Both the position numbers and the translations under genes were made by a program. Under the pieces are notes generated by a model. That model did not search any database, was not told the origin of the DNA, and saw only the letters and a list, made by a program, of their open reading frames with translations. From NCBI GenBank assembly GCA_964352215.1, contig CAYGRE010000001.1, forward strand, positions 62,001 to 126,000: a stretch of 64,000 nucleotides of DNA, read 5' to 3'. This document shows positions 15,971 through 23,978 of the stretch, piece by piece; within the stretch, counting starts at the first letter, position 1; every line of letters starts with the position of its first letter. The stretch comes from CAWUKT01 sp964352215. Its GTDB lineage: Bacteria > Bacteroidota > Bacteroidia > J057 > JADKCL01.

Positions 15971-17488
15971 ATGAACCATCCAGTTAGAATTAAAGTGAAA
16001 AGACTTCTGTCAAACAAGGGAATCGCATGGCAATTTTTGTTCTTGCTTACCTTTTTGGGCTTTCATTTTGAAGCATCTTCCCAGCGAACCTATTCTCTGG
16101 ATGACTGTATCTCACTGGCACAGGAGAAAAGCCCCGAATCGGCCATTGCGAAAAAGGCTTTCGAATCTGTCTACTGGGCTTATGAGTCCTATCGGGCGGG
16201 CCTGAAACCTCAGGTGCGCCTGGCGGTCAACTCGCCGGGCTTGGTACGGTCCATCAGCTCCATTATCCAGGATGATGGAACCCAGGTTTTTATCCCTCAA
16301 AACCAGGCTTTTTCATCCGCGAACCTGATTGTATCCCAGGAGATCGCCCCGACCGGAGGTAGTTTGTCCCTGATTTCAGGTTTGAACCGACAAGATGTCT
16401 TTGGCAGCAATGGATATACCCAGTACAATTCTGTCCCTTTTATTCTGAGGGTGAACCAGCCGCTGTTTGGGTTCAACCAATTGAAATGGGACAAGACAGT
16501 TCAGCCGATCCAGTACCAGCGGGCTGAGAAGCGTTACCTGGAGGCAATTGAAGATATTTCCGTAGATATCTGTGGCAAATACTTCGACCTCTATATTGCC
16601 CAATTGCAGCTGGAAAACGCCCGTCGCAATGAACGGATCAACGATTCTATCTATACGATTTCGCAGGGAAGGTTCAGGGTCGGAAAGATTGCGGAGAATG
16701 ATCTTTTACAAACGGAACTCGCGGCATTCAATGCACGGGCAGCGGTGAAGGATGCACAATTGGCAGTGGAAAAGGGGGGCACCGACCTGGCTATATCCTT
16801 GGGATTGCCGGAAGGCCAGCCCTTTGAATTGGTTCCTCCCCGGGAATTGGAGCGTGCCGAGATCGATGTTGACTTTGCTGTTTCCCAGGCAAGCAACAAC
16901 CGTTCGGACGCCTTGGATTTTGACCTGCGGCGGATTGAAGCAGACCGGCAGTTGGCCCAGGCCAAAGCCAATGCGCGACTTTCTGTCGATATCAATGCTT
17001 CATTTGGTCTGAACCAGGCAGGGACTACCCTCAACGATGCGTATGCATCTCCACTGGATCAGCAATCTGCCTCCGTCGGATTCAATGTGCCGATTCTGCA
17101 ATGGGGCAGGGGTAAAGCGAGTGTAGAATCTGCCAATGTGGAGGTAGAGCGGGTGGATGAGCAAATCCAATTGGATACACGGCGCTTGCTCCGGGATGTC
17201 CGGTTTCAGGTACTGGACTTTATGCAGCTTCAGGACCGATTTTTACTGGCTAAGAAATCTATGGACATTGCTATGCGGAGGTTTGAGGTGGCGAAGAACC
17301 GCTATCTGGTGGGGAAGATTGATATTACAAATCTTCAAATCGCTCAGGATGAAAGCAATACTGCACGCGCCTCATATTTCCAGACTTTGAAGCAATACTG
17401 GAGTGCCTATTACCAACTCCGCAGATCCACCCTCTATGATTTTGTTTCGGACGTGCCCCTTATTGTGCCGGATCTGTCCAGAGACTAA
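15971..17488 (+). CDS. TolC-family outer-membrane efflux protein
   Basis: 505 residues, starting 2 nt after the permease stop. An unusually long N-terminus ends in a signal-peptide-like segment (FLLTFLGFHFEASSQ, to about residue 38). RTYSLDDCISLAQEKSPE follows, the standard opening of OEP/TolC proteins. Two structural repeats follow, each with a long helical pair (about 150-250 and 370-480) and a barrel strand region (…VGFNVPILQWGRGKASVESANVEV). It forms the outer-membrane channel for the adaptor and permease encoded upstream. Confidence 0.88.
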   Translation: MNHPVRIKVKRLLSNKGIAWQFLFLLTFLGFHFEASSQRTYSLDDCISLAQEKSPESAIAKKAFESVYWAYESYRAGLKPQVRLAVNSPGLVRSISSIIQDDGTQVFIPQNQAFSSANLIVSQEIAPTGGSLSLISGLNRQDVFGSNGYTQYNSVPFILRVNQPLFGFNQLKWDKTVQPIQYQRAEKRYLEAIEDISVDICGKYFDLYIAQLQLENARRNERINDSIYTISQGRFRVGKIAENDLLQTELAAFNARAAVKDAQLAVEKGGTDLAISLGLPEGQPFELVPPRELERAEIDVDFAVSQASNNRSDALDFDLRRIEADRQLAQAKANARLSVDINASFGLNQAGTTLNDAYASPLDQQSASVGFNVPILQWGRGKASVESANVEVERVDEQIQLDTRRLLRDVRFQVLDFMQLQDRFLLAKKSMDIAMRRFEVAKNRYLVGKIDITNLQIAQDESNTARASYFQTLKQYWSAYYQLRRSTLYDFVSDVPLIVPDLSRD

Positions 17489-17544
17489 TACTGGTTCGTC
17501 CGAATACGTCCAGGTCCGACCCGACCAGGGTGACAGGTACCAGC

Positions 17545-18204
17545 TTATTGAATACCCGCACTACGTTTGTAATCGTCCCAGAGATAGAAGTGTAGGAGCG
17601 CATTGGCAACTACACTCTCCCGCATGGCTTCCTCTCTGCTGAGGACCTTGGTTTGGATAAACTCACCTTCTGTGCCATGCCCTTGAGAATTGTCATTCAA
17701 CTGCTGGATTTCTGCCTCGGTCATTTCCAACCGCACTCCAAAAAAATAGCCTCCTTCGTCGATCAGGCCAGGAGAGGAGTAGAGGATTTGTTCATTGAGC
17801 AGGACGAGTTGGTCTTTGGTGATCTCAATTCCGGTCTCCTCCCTGACTTCGGTGATCCCTACTTCAAAGGGATCGGTGGTGGAATCGACCATCCCGGCAG
17901 GATGCTCCAGCATATAGGCCCCGGAGGCTACCCGACGCTGACTGACCATCAGGAATTTCTCTTCTCCGTTTTTCTTGTTGAACAAGCTGACCAGGACCCC
18001 GACAAAATGCCCTCTCAGGAGTGCAATTGGCAGCAACGGTTCGCCATTGGAACCGACTGCGTCCATTTTGATCATGGAGAATAGGACCTCGCCGTTCCGT
18101 TTGCGAACGGTATACAATTCTTCGATGGTCCTGAGGTCGACATCATTTTCTTTGAGTAGCTTTTCCCAATTCTGGTACTTGAGGCTGTCTTTCAAATCCT
18201 GCAT
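17545..18204 (-). CDS. Nudix hydrolase, ADP-sugar diphosphatase type
   Basis: 219 residues from the ATG at 18204. The frame is open further upstream, but that would overlap the divergent gene at 18281. The Nudix box reads GMVD-x8-EVGITEVREETGIE. The REVREE core is present, but the first glutamate is D and the usual leading R of RE is T. The upstream strand LRGHFVGVLVSLF, the QRRVASGAYMLEHPAG segment and the GGYFFGVRLEM strand suggest a nucleotide-sugar pyrophosphatase (NUDT14/plant NUDX14-like). It is convergent with the TolC-like gene, with a 56-nt gap and no clear terminator. Confidence 0.75.
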   Translation of the reverse strand: MQDLKDSLKYQNWEKLLKENDVDLRTIEELYTVRKRNGEVLFSMIKMDAVGSNGEPLLPIALLRGHFVGVLVSLFNKKNGEEKFLMVSQRRVASGAYMLEHPAGMVDSTTDPFEVGITEVREETGIEITKDQLVLLNEQILYSSPGLIDEGGYFFGVRLEMTEAEIQQLNDNSQGHGTEGEFIQTKVLSREEAMRESVVANALLHFYLWDDYKRSAGIQ

Positions 18205-18280
18205 ACCACAAAGATAGATAGCTTGACCGAAACTTTGCCCCCCGGTTGGAGGTTTACTAAATTGCACCAAAGCATGGTAG

Positions 18281-18580
18281 ATGGATAAGCATATCACAGA
18301 ACTGAACGGAAAGATATTTTACTTCTCGGTCTGGGCGGTCATTGCCCTACTGGTGATATTTCTGTTTATCAGATACTACCGGAAGATGGCAAAGGTAAAA
18401 TGTGCCAACTGTGGGAAATCTTTGTTTGGAGCCAGAAAATACCGCGACGTGTACAAAGGCATGCCCACTACTTTTTGCGGTTCCCAATGTGCCAATCAAT
18501 ACAAAGAAAATGGGGGTCCTTTGTCGGCTGATCAGCAGCAAGTCTTGCGTGCTGAAGAGGCGATCAACCGATCAAAGTGA
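18281..18580 (+). CDS. Small membrane-anchored zinc-ribbon protein
   Basis: 99 residues. One transmembrane helix (about 11-31, FYFSVWAVIALLVIFLFIRYY) precedes a treble-clef-like pair CANC … FCGSQC (about 44-69). The cytoplasmic-side basic residues suggest an inward-facing metal site. Its stop overlaps the stop of the convergent cytochrome b5-like gene by 9 nt. No named family. Confidence 0.6.
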   Translation: MDKHITELNGKIFYFSVWAVIALLVIFLFIRYYRKMAKVKCANCGKSLFGARKYRDVYKGMPTTFCGSQCANQYKENGGPLSADQQQVLRAEEAINRSK

Positions 18581-18829
18581 TTTTTTTTTAACCTTGAGTT
18601 TTCCGACAACCGGGTAGCGATTGAAGACATACTCCCCATGCGGGGCCTCCTCAAACTCCTTTGTCAGGTCTTGTCCGGCCATATTTCCATAATGCAGCCC
18701 TTCCCGCCACATTTTGCTTGTCGTGACATCGTAGATCACTCCTTTGTAGGCGATCCAGATTTCATCCCGGTCTTGTCCATTCCGAAGGGCTAGTTGGCCA
18801 GTCGTGTACTCAGCAAGGGTTGTTTCCAA
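18572..18829 (-). CDS. Cytochrome b5-like heme-binding domain protein
   Basis: About 85 residues. The cytochrome b5 fold is recognisable: TLAEYTTGQLALRNGQ, IWIAYKGVIYDVTTSKMW, then GLHYGNMAGQDLTKEFEEAPHGEYVF and PVVGKL. The probable heme axial ligands are the histidines of GLHYG and APHGE. No ATG lies upstream in frame before a stop at 18868, so initiation is at TTG (18829) or another non-ATG codon. The whole domain is present from that point. Soluble, no signal peptide seen. Electron-transfer partner unknown. Confidence 0.7.
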   Translation of the reverse strand: METTLAEYTTGQLALRNGQDRDEIWIAYKGVIYDVTTSKMWREGLHYGNMAGQDLTKEFEEAPHGEYVFNRYPVVGKLKVKKKSL

Positions 18830-19016
18830 ATTTTCAAGATCATTTAGGGTAAGAGCAAGGCAAATCTAGCGGCAAATTATAATTTTCCCTATCCCTGAGG
18901 GCCAGAATATCGAATGGACGATATAGACTGATCTTTTAGGGATAAAAACGAAACCCGATTGGGGGGGATTTTGTTCCTCCAACCGGTTTTTTTTTTTTAT
19001 CTTTGGTAGGCTATGC

Positions 19017-21410
19017 TTACCAGCGCGTAATTCGCTGGACTTTTTGCTCTTTGCCTATTCGGACTTTGAGGAAATAGGAACCAGAGGGCAATTGAGCTAA
19101 CGTGTATCTTTTACTCCCCTGGTCCAGGGCTTCATTTGCTACCTGAACCACTTCCCGTCCCATCACATCATAGATTCCGATATTGACTTGGGCGGCTTCT
19201 GCGAGGAAAAGATCCAGTTGTTGGTCTCCATTGGCAGGGTTGGGGAATATCCGAAAGTAGGTGCTTGAGATTGGAACTGTGGTATTGGTCGGGACGACCA
19301 ATTCCAGATAGGTGGAATGGAGGCGCAGGTCGAGGCTGTCCTGGCTTGGAATCTGGGAGGACAGGGTGACCGTAGGTACATTGATCTCGTCCACATTGGG
19401 TACGTCCACAGAGATTTGATAATCACCCAGGGGAAGGTTGGCAAATGAAAAATAGCCATTTACATCTGAGGTAGTGGTACCGATAAATTGGCCAGAATTC
19501 GTAGCATAAAGGAATACCTGAAGATCAGGGACAGGATCACCAACCCCTTGCTGCTTGTTCGCACCCTGAGAAATAAGCCCTCCAATAAATCCTGAGCCTC
19601 CGGGATTGGTTCCTGACCGAACCGACCAATCAACGGTCAAAGGAGCATTGCTGCTCTCGAAGAAAGCCGCATTGTTAAAGTAGATCGCGGTATCGGCATA
19701 AGTCGGGAGGTGATTGGGGTAAGCGGGCAGTTGAGGCGCTGCTTTTAAGTAAAAGGTATCCGATGGGATACTACAGAACTCATAGTAGCCATTGGCATCG
19801 GAAATGGTGGTATCAAACGCGGTTAAGGCATTGAGGGTAGAATCGTGGGTAATCAGATAGACGGGAGAATATTGCAGAGGGGTGGTGCCATTGGAGAGGG
19901 TAACGGTCCCTGACACATCCGGTACGCTCGTGTTGCTAAGGGTGAATGTTCCTGAGCCAGCCACATTGCAGGTGCCCAGGGTTACGGTCACACCATAAGT
20001 TCCGGGATTCAAAACCTGTAGGGTGGAGGTGGTATCTCCGGTTGACCACAGGTAATTGTTGTAAGGACCACCAGTCACTGAGAGGGTGACGAGGTTTCCT
20101 GAGCACGAATTGGTCGTGGGAGAGCTTGCCTGGATAATGGCCGGGAATGAATTACCCAAAACCTGGAGATAGACGGTTTTATCAATGTAGGTAAATACCG
20201 GGCATGCATTGTCTCGCATACCAATGATCATGGGATATACTCCAGCAACGGGATTGTTCCAGCAGAAGGTGCCATTTGGGGAATTGCCGACTATTGTATC
20301 TGTAACGGTTGGCGCTCCCGTCTGGGTGAAGGTGGCCCCGGGAATGGATTGGTCCCAAAGCATAGTGACCACCTGACCATTTGCTGTATCGGGATCCAGG
20401 GCTTCAAGGTCAAAGCACAACGGGGTTCCGGCACATACGGTGACGGTATTTGGGGCGGTGACACTGGCACCCGCACTGACATTCGTAATTGGTCCCAGGC
20501 CTGGCACTGTATTTGGCGGGCAAGTCAGGATAGCAACCTGAATATCTCTGGTATAGCTCCCAATCAGGACCCCGTTTCGGTATTCGTTGGTAGTTATACA
20601 AATGACCCCTACTTCATTGTTGCCAGGATTAGGAGTCAAGGTGAGGACTCCGGATAAGGGGCCTACGGTGACATCCCAGGAGGTTCCGAGAGGTATGGTT
20701 GGGGTGTAGCCAAAGCCGTAGGTGAATGGAGTAGTTGAATTATTCGAGCGGCAGGTATCTAAGGTGTAAACCAGCGAGTCTCCATCCGGGTCAGAACCTC
20801 CCATAAATATACTGTTGGTAGCTCCAGCACAGGCGTAAAACAGGGGGGTATTCATATAAACAGGGGAATTGTTACATCCCTGGGCAATGGTATAATGATT
20901 AGAGACATAAATACTCTGCGCGGTTCCCGATGTAATGATTGCGTTCCGACAGCAAGTGGTCCACGTCATATCATATTCGCAATTCGGGGTGATCCCACTA
21001 CAGATATCGTAATCTCTGTACCAGAAATACTCCTGCACGCCTATGAAGGTCGCGTTGGTATCAGTACATAGCGTAGTTTGGGAGGGACAGATTGGGGTTA
21101 CCTCCACAACCGCTTGGGTACTCCAGTTGGCAAGCGGAGTTGGATTGCCGCAGTTGGCTACGGTTGGAACGAACTGAAAAGGAGTGGGTACAATATAGAG
21201 AGACCCCGAACAATCCCGGTATACGCGCAATTTTACCCTGGTGGTACATGTATTGAGGCATTCTGTTACCATTTCTACCCCCATCACATGGGAGGCATGG
21301 GCCTCATTGGTTGATGTGATCAGGGTAAGTGGTACCAGCCAGAGTATGGTTAGCCGGGCCAAAATGGGCAAGCGGAATAACCTGGTCAATTCGTAAATAA
21401 ATTTGTTCAT
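19017..21410 (-). CDS. Cysteine-rich T9SS surface protein, paralogue 1 of 3
   Basis: 797 residues. The N-terminal signal region (about 1-39, a longer leader than its siblings) ends at HASH. The cysteine-rich head follows (about 40-330: VMGVEMVTECLNTC, RVYRDCSG, GVQEYFWYRDYDICSG, CCRNAIITSG, GCNNSPVYMNTPLFYACAG, DPDGDSLVYTL, ITTNEYRNGVLIG). Next are an Ig/PKD-like region (330-520), a carboxypeptidase-regulatory-like domain (GTVTLSNGTTPL…DANGYYEFC), and an SdrD-B-like domain (GGLISQGANKQQGVGDPVPD…YFSFANLPLGDYQISVD). It ends with a T9SS type A sorting domain (FRIFPNPANGD, GREVV, LPSGSYFLKVRIG). Exported to the surface. Last of three tandem leftward paralogues, 15 nt behind the previous stop. Confidence 0.88.
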   Translation of the reverse strand: MNKFIYELTRLFRLPILARLTILWLVPLTLITSTNEAHASHVMGVEMVTECLNTCTTRVKLRVYRDCSGSLYIVPTPFQFVPTVANCGNPTPLANWSTQAVVEVTPICPSQTTLCTDTNATFIGVQEYFWYRDYDICSGITPNCEYDMTWTTCCRNAIITSGTAQSIYVSNHYTIAQGCNNSPVYMNTPLFYACAGATNSIFMGGSDPDGDSLVYTLDTCRSNNSTTPFTYGFGYTPTIPLGTSWDVTVGPLSGVLTLTPNPGNNEVGVICITTNEYRNGVLIGSYTRDIQVAILTCPPNTVPGLGPITNVSAGASVTAPNTVTVCAGTPLCFDLEALDPDTANGQVVTMLWDQSIPGATFTQTGAPTVTDTIVGNSPNGTFCWNNPVAGVYPMIIGMRDNACPVFTYIDKTVYLQVLGNSFPAIIQASSPTTNSCSGNLVTLSVTGGPYNNYLWSTGDTTSTLQVLNPGTYGVTVTLGTCNVAGSGTFTLSNTSVPDVSGTVTLSNGTTPLQYSPVYLITHDSTLNALTAFDTTISDANGYYEFCSIPSDTFYLKAAPQLPAYPNHLPTYADTAIYFNNAAFFESSNAPLTVDWSVRSGTNPGGSGFIGGLISQGANKQQGVGDPVPDLQVFLYATNSGQFIGTTTSDVNGYFSFANLPLGDYQISVDVPNVDEINVPTVTLSSQIPSQDSLDLRLHSTYLELVVPTNTTVPISSTYFRIFPNPANGDQQLDLFLAEAAQVNIGIYDVMGREVVQVANEALDQGSKRYTLAQLPSGSYFLKVRIGKEQKVQRITRW

Positions 21411-21425
21411 GGTAGTATTATTAAC

Positions 21426-23792
21426 TTATAACCTTACAATCTTCATAACTTTCTCTTCCTCACCGATGATGACTTTGAGGAAATAAGCTCCGGTTTGCAA
21501 GCCGTTTAGGGTTAAGACACGTTTTCCTTTCCCTATTACCTCTTCGACCAAAGTCATCACTTTACGTCCCATGATATCGTGGACACTGATTTCAACTTGT
21601 GCATCTTCCACCAGGTATAGCAGGAGGGAATGGTCCCTTGTAGATGGATTTGGGTAGACTGTGAAATAGCTTTTGCTGATCGGTTCCGTGGTGATATTGG
21701 TCGGAACAAACAGTTCCAGATAGGTAGAGTGGAGCCGCAGGTCCAGGCTGTCCAGGCTTGGAATCTGGTTACTGAGGGTAACGGCCGGGACATTGACTTC
21801 ATCCACTCCCGCTGCATCGACTGAGATTTTATAATTGCCCAAGGGAATGCTTGAGAATGAGAAATAGCCATTGGCATCAGTAGTGGTGGAGCCAATGAAC
21901 TGACTGGAGGTGGTTGAGTACAGGAAAACCGGAACATCGGGCATGGGATCACCTACTCCTTGCGTCTTATTGGCACCTTGGGAAATCAGGCCACCGATGA
22001 ATCCCGGGCCACCGGGGTTGCTACCAGAGCGGACCGACCAGTTGACCGTCTGAGGAGAAGCATTGCTGAGCAGGAATTCAGCATTGTTAAAATAGACGGC
22101 GGTGTCGGCATAAGTTGGTAGGTGGTTGGGGTTGGCCGGGAGTTGGGGGGCAGCCTTCAGGTAAAAGGTGTCGGCTCCCATCGTGGTACAGAATTCATAA
22201 TACCCACTGGCGTCGGTAGTCGTCGTGTCCACTGCAGTTAAGGCATTCAAGGTTGAATCGTGGACCACCAGATATACGGGTGCATTGGAGAGTGGAGTGA
22301 TGCCATTGGAGAGGGTAACCGTTCCTGAGACCATAGGGGTTCCGGTACCAGTGACCTGGACCGAACCAAAGCCTACCGAATTGCAGCTTCCTTGCTGGTA
22401 GGTAACGGTGACAGTGTAAGTACCCGGCTGGCTGACCTGAATCGTAGGGGTAGTGGCAGCGGTGCTCCAGGCGAAGCTCGAAAAAGGGCCACCGGGAACG
22501 GACAGGGTGGAGGTTGTCCCCAGGCAGGTATCCACACTTGACGGAGAAGCAGTAATCTGGCCGGCAAAGGTGCTGGGTACGACTACCAGGTAAATGACCT
22601 CATCGGCGAAGGTGAACACTGGGCAATTGTTGTCACGCAAGCCAATGGTAATGGGATAGACCCCGGCCACGGTATTGGACCAGGAGAAGGTGCCATCGGG
22701 GGAATTTCCGACCACGGTGTCGGTAACCGCCGGGTTTCCGGCTTCGGTGAAAGTAGCCCCGGCAATGGATTGATCCCAGAGCATGGTGACTACCTGGCCG
22801 CTGGCTGTATCCGGATCAATTGCAGTGATATCGAAACTGACAGGGACGCCTTCGCAAACGGATACGACATCGGGGGCGGAGAGGACAGCATTGCTATTCA
22901 GGTTGGATATTCCCTGGAGGGAGGGTGCAGTATTGCTACTACACGAAAGGATTGCCACCTGGATATCCCTCGTATTTATCCCGATCAAGGTACCATTGCG
23001 GTATTCATGGGTGGTTATGCATAAAACACCGACCACTTGGTTTCCGGGATTGGGAGTGAGGTCAAGGATTCCTGAGGAAGGGTCAATACTCACGTTCCAG
23101 GTTGAGCCAAGGGGTGCACTTTGAGAATATCCTCCGTTGTAAGTGATTTGGGTGTTTCCCTGGGCATAACAAGGGCCCAATGAATAAACAAGAGAGTCTC
23201 CGTCCGGGTCAAATCCTCCCATTTGGATATTGGTGGAGGTGCCGGCGCAGGCATAAAAAAGCGGGTAATTGAGGTAGATTGGGGAATTGTTGCAACCCAG
23301 GGTCGTAGAGTGATAGTTGTTGAGTTGGACACCCTGGTTGCCAGAACCAGAGGTGATGACGCCATTTCTACAACAGATTGTCCAGCTCAGATCCCAATCG
23401 CATCCGGGAGGGTTACCTGCGCAGAGGTCATAGTCCTGGAAAGTATAGAATTCTTGTACGCCATTGAGGGTAGAAGATGTATTGGTACACCGGGTTTGAA
23501 AAGATGCGCATACCGGAGTGACTTCGTTGGTTATCTGGGCGCTCGCATTTCCCAGGGTGGTAGGTGCCACACAACCCGGACCGACAGGTGTAAATAGGAT
23601 GGTATTGGACAGGATATTGGAACCTGTACAATCCCGGTAGGCCCGCCAATGGACCCGACTGGTGCATGAATTCATGCATTCCATTCGGATATCGATTCCC
23701 ATAAAATGGGAGGCTTCCACTTCACTTGGATTGGGAATTAAGAATACGAAAAGCAATAGGAGATGAATCTTTCTGATCAGTGAACTTTTCAT
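21426..23792 (-). CDS. Cysteine-rich T9SS surface protein, paralogue 2 of 3
   Basis: 788 residues from the ATG at 23792; the frame is open up to 23921, but MKSSLIRKIHLLLLFVFL begins a clear signal peptide. Same architecture as its neighbours: a cysteine-rich head (ASHFMGIDIRMECMNSC, RAYRDCTG, GVQEFYTFQDYDLCAG, ICCRNGVITSG, GCNNSPIYLNYPLFYACAG), Ig/PKD-like region, CarboxypepD-reg-like and SdrD-B-like domains. It ends with a T9SS type A tail (FTVYPNPSTRDHSLLLY, GRKVMTL, LQTGAYFLKVIIG). A 54-nt stretch at 21631-21684 is almost identical to one in the next paralogue, suggesting gene conversion. Confidence 0.88.
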   Translation of the reverse strand: MKSSLIRKIHLLLLFVFLIPNPSEVEASHFMGIDIRMECMNSCTSRVHWRAYRDCTGSNILSNTILFTPVGPGCVAPTTLGNASAQITNEVTPVCASFQTRCTNTSSTLNGVQEFYTFQDYDLCAGNPPGCDWDLSWTICCRNGVITSGSGNQGVQLNNYHSTTLGCNNSPIYLNYPLFYACAGTSTNIQMGGFDPDGDSLVYSLGPCYAQGNTQITYNGGYSQSAPLGSTWNVSIDPSSGILDLTPNPGNQVVGVLCITTHEYRNGTLIGINTRDIQVAILSCSSNTAPSLQGISNLNSNAVLSAPDVVSVCEGVPVSFDITAIDPDTASGQVVTMLWDQSIAGATFTEAGNPAVTDTVVGNSPDGTFSWSNTVAGVYPITIGLRDNNCPVFTFADEVIYLVVVPSTFAGQITASPSSVDTCLGTTSTLSVPGGPFSSFAWSTAATTPTIQVSQPGTYTVTVTYQQGSCNSVGFGSVQVTGTGTPMVSGTVTLSNGITPLSNAPVYLVVHDSTLNALTAVDTTTTDASGYYEFCTTMGADTFYLKAAPQLPANPNHLPTYADTAVYFNNAEFLLSNASPQTVNWSVRSGSNPGGPGFIGGLISQGANKTQGVGDPMPDVPVFLYSTTSSQFIGSTTTDANGYFSFSSIPLGNYKISVDAAGVDEVNVPAVTLSNQIPSLDSLDLRLHSTYLELFVPTNITTEPISKSYFTVYPNPSTRDHSLLLYLVEDAQVEISVHDIMGRKVMTLVEEVIGKGKRVLTLNGLQTGAYFLKVIIGEEEKVMKIVRL

Positions 23793-23890
23793 TTTAGAAG
23801 GTAAATCGGGTTGACAATAGGTGAATACGATTGACAATAGTTTGGTCTTGATTACGCTCTGAGAATTAAGATAATTCCTTTTATCAAAAG

Positions 23891-23930
23891 AATCAATCAT
23901 TGAGCCCTGTGGCAAGCTCAATGATTGATT
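23891..23930 (-). terminator. Strong hairpin between paralogues 3 and 2
   Basis: AATCAATCATTGAG (23891-23904) is the perfect reverse complement of CTCAATGATTGATT (23917-23930), with a 12-nt loop. It lies after the stop of paralogue 3 (23979), so that gene may end here while the next two form their own unit. Confidence 0.7.
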
Positions 23931-23978
23931 TCTTTAAGGTGTTAAAGGCTTAAAGGTCTTTAAGACGGATATGCAATT

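Noticed and set aside
18960..19005. Runs of G7 and T13 as possible phase-variable tracts
   Set aside because: They lie downstream of the stop of the neighbouring gene on its strand and not in a promoter or coding position.
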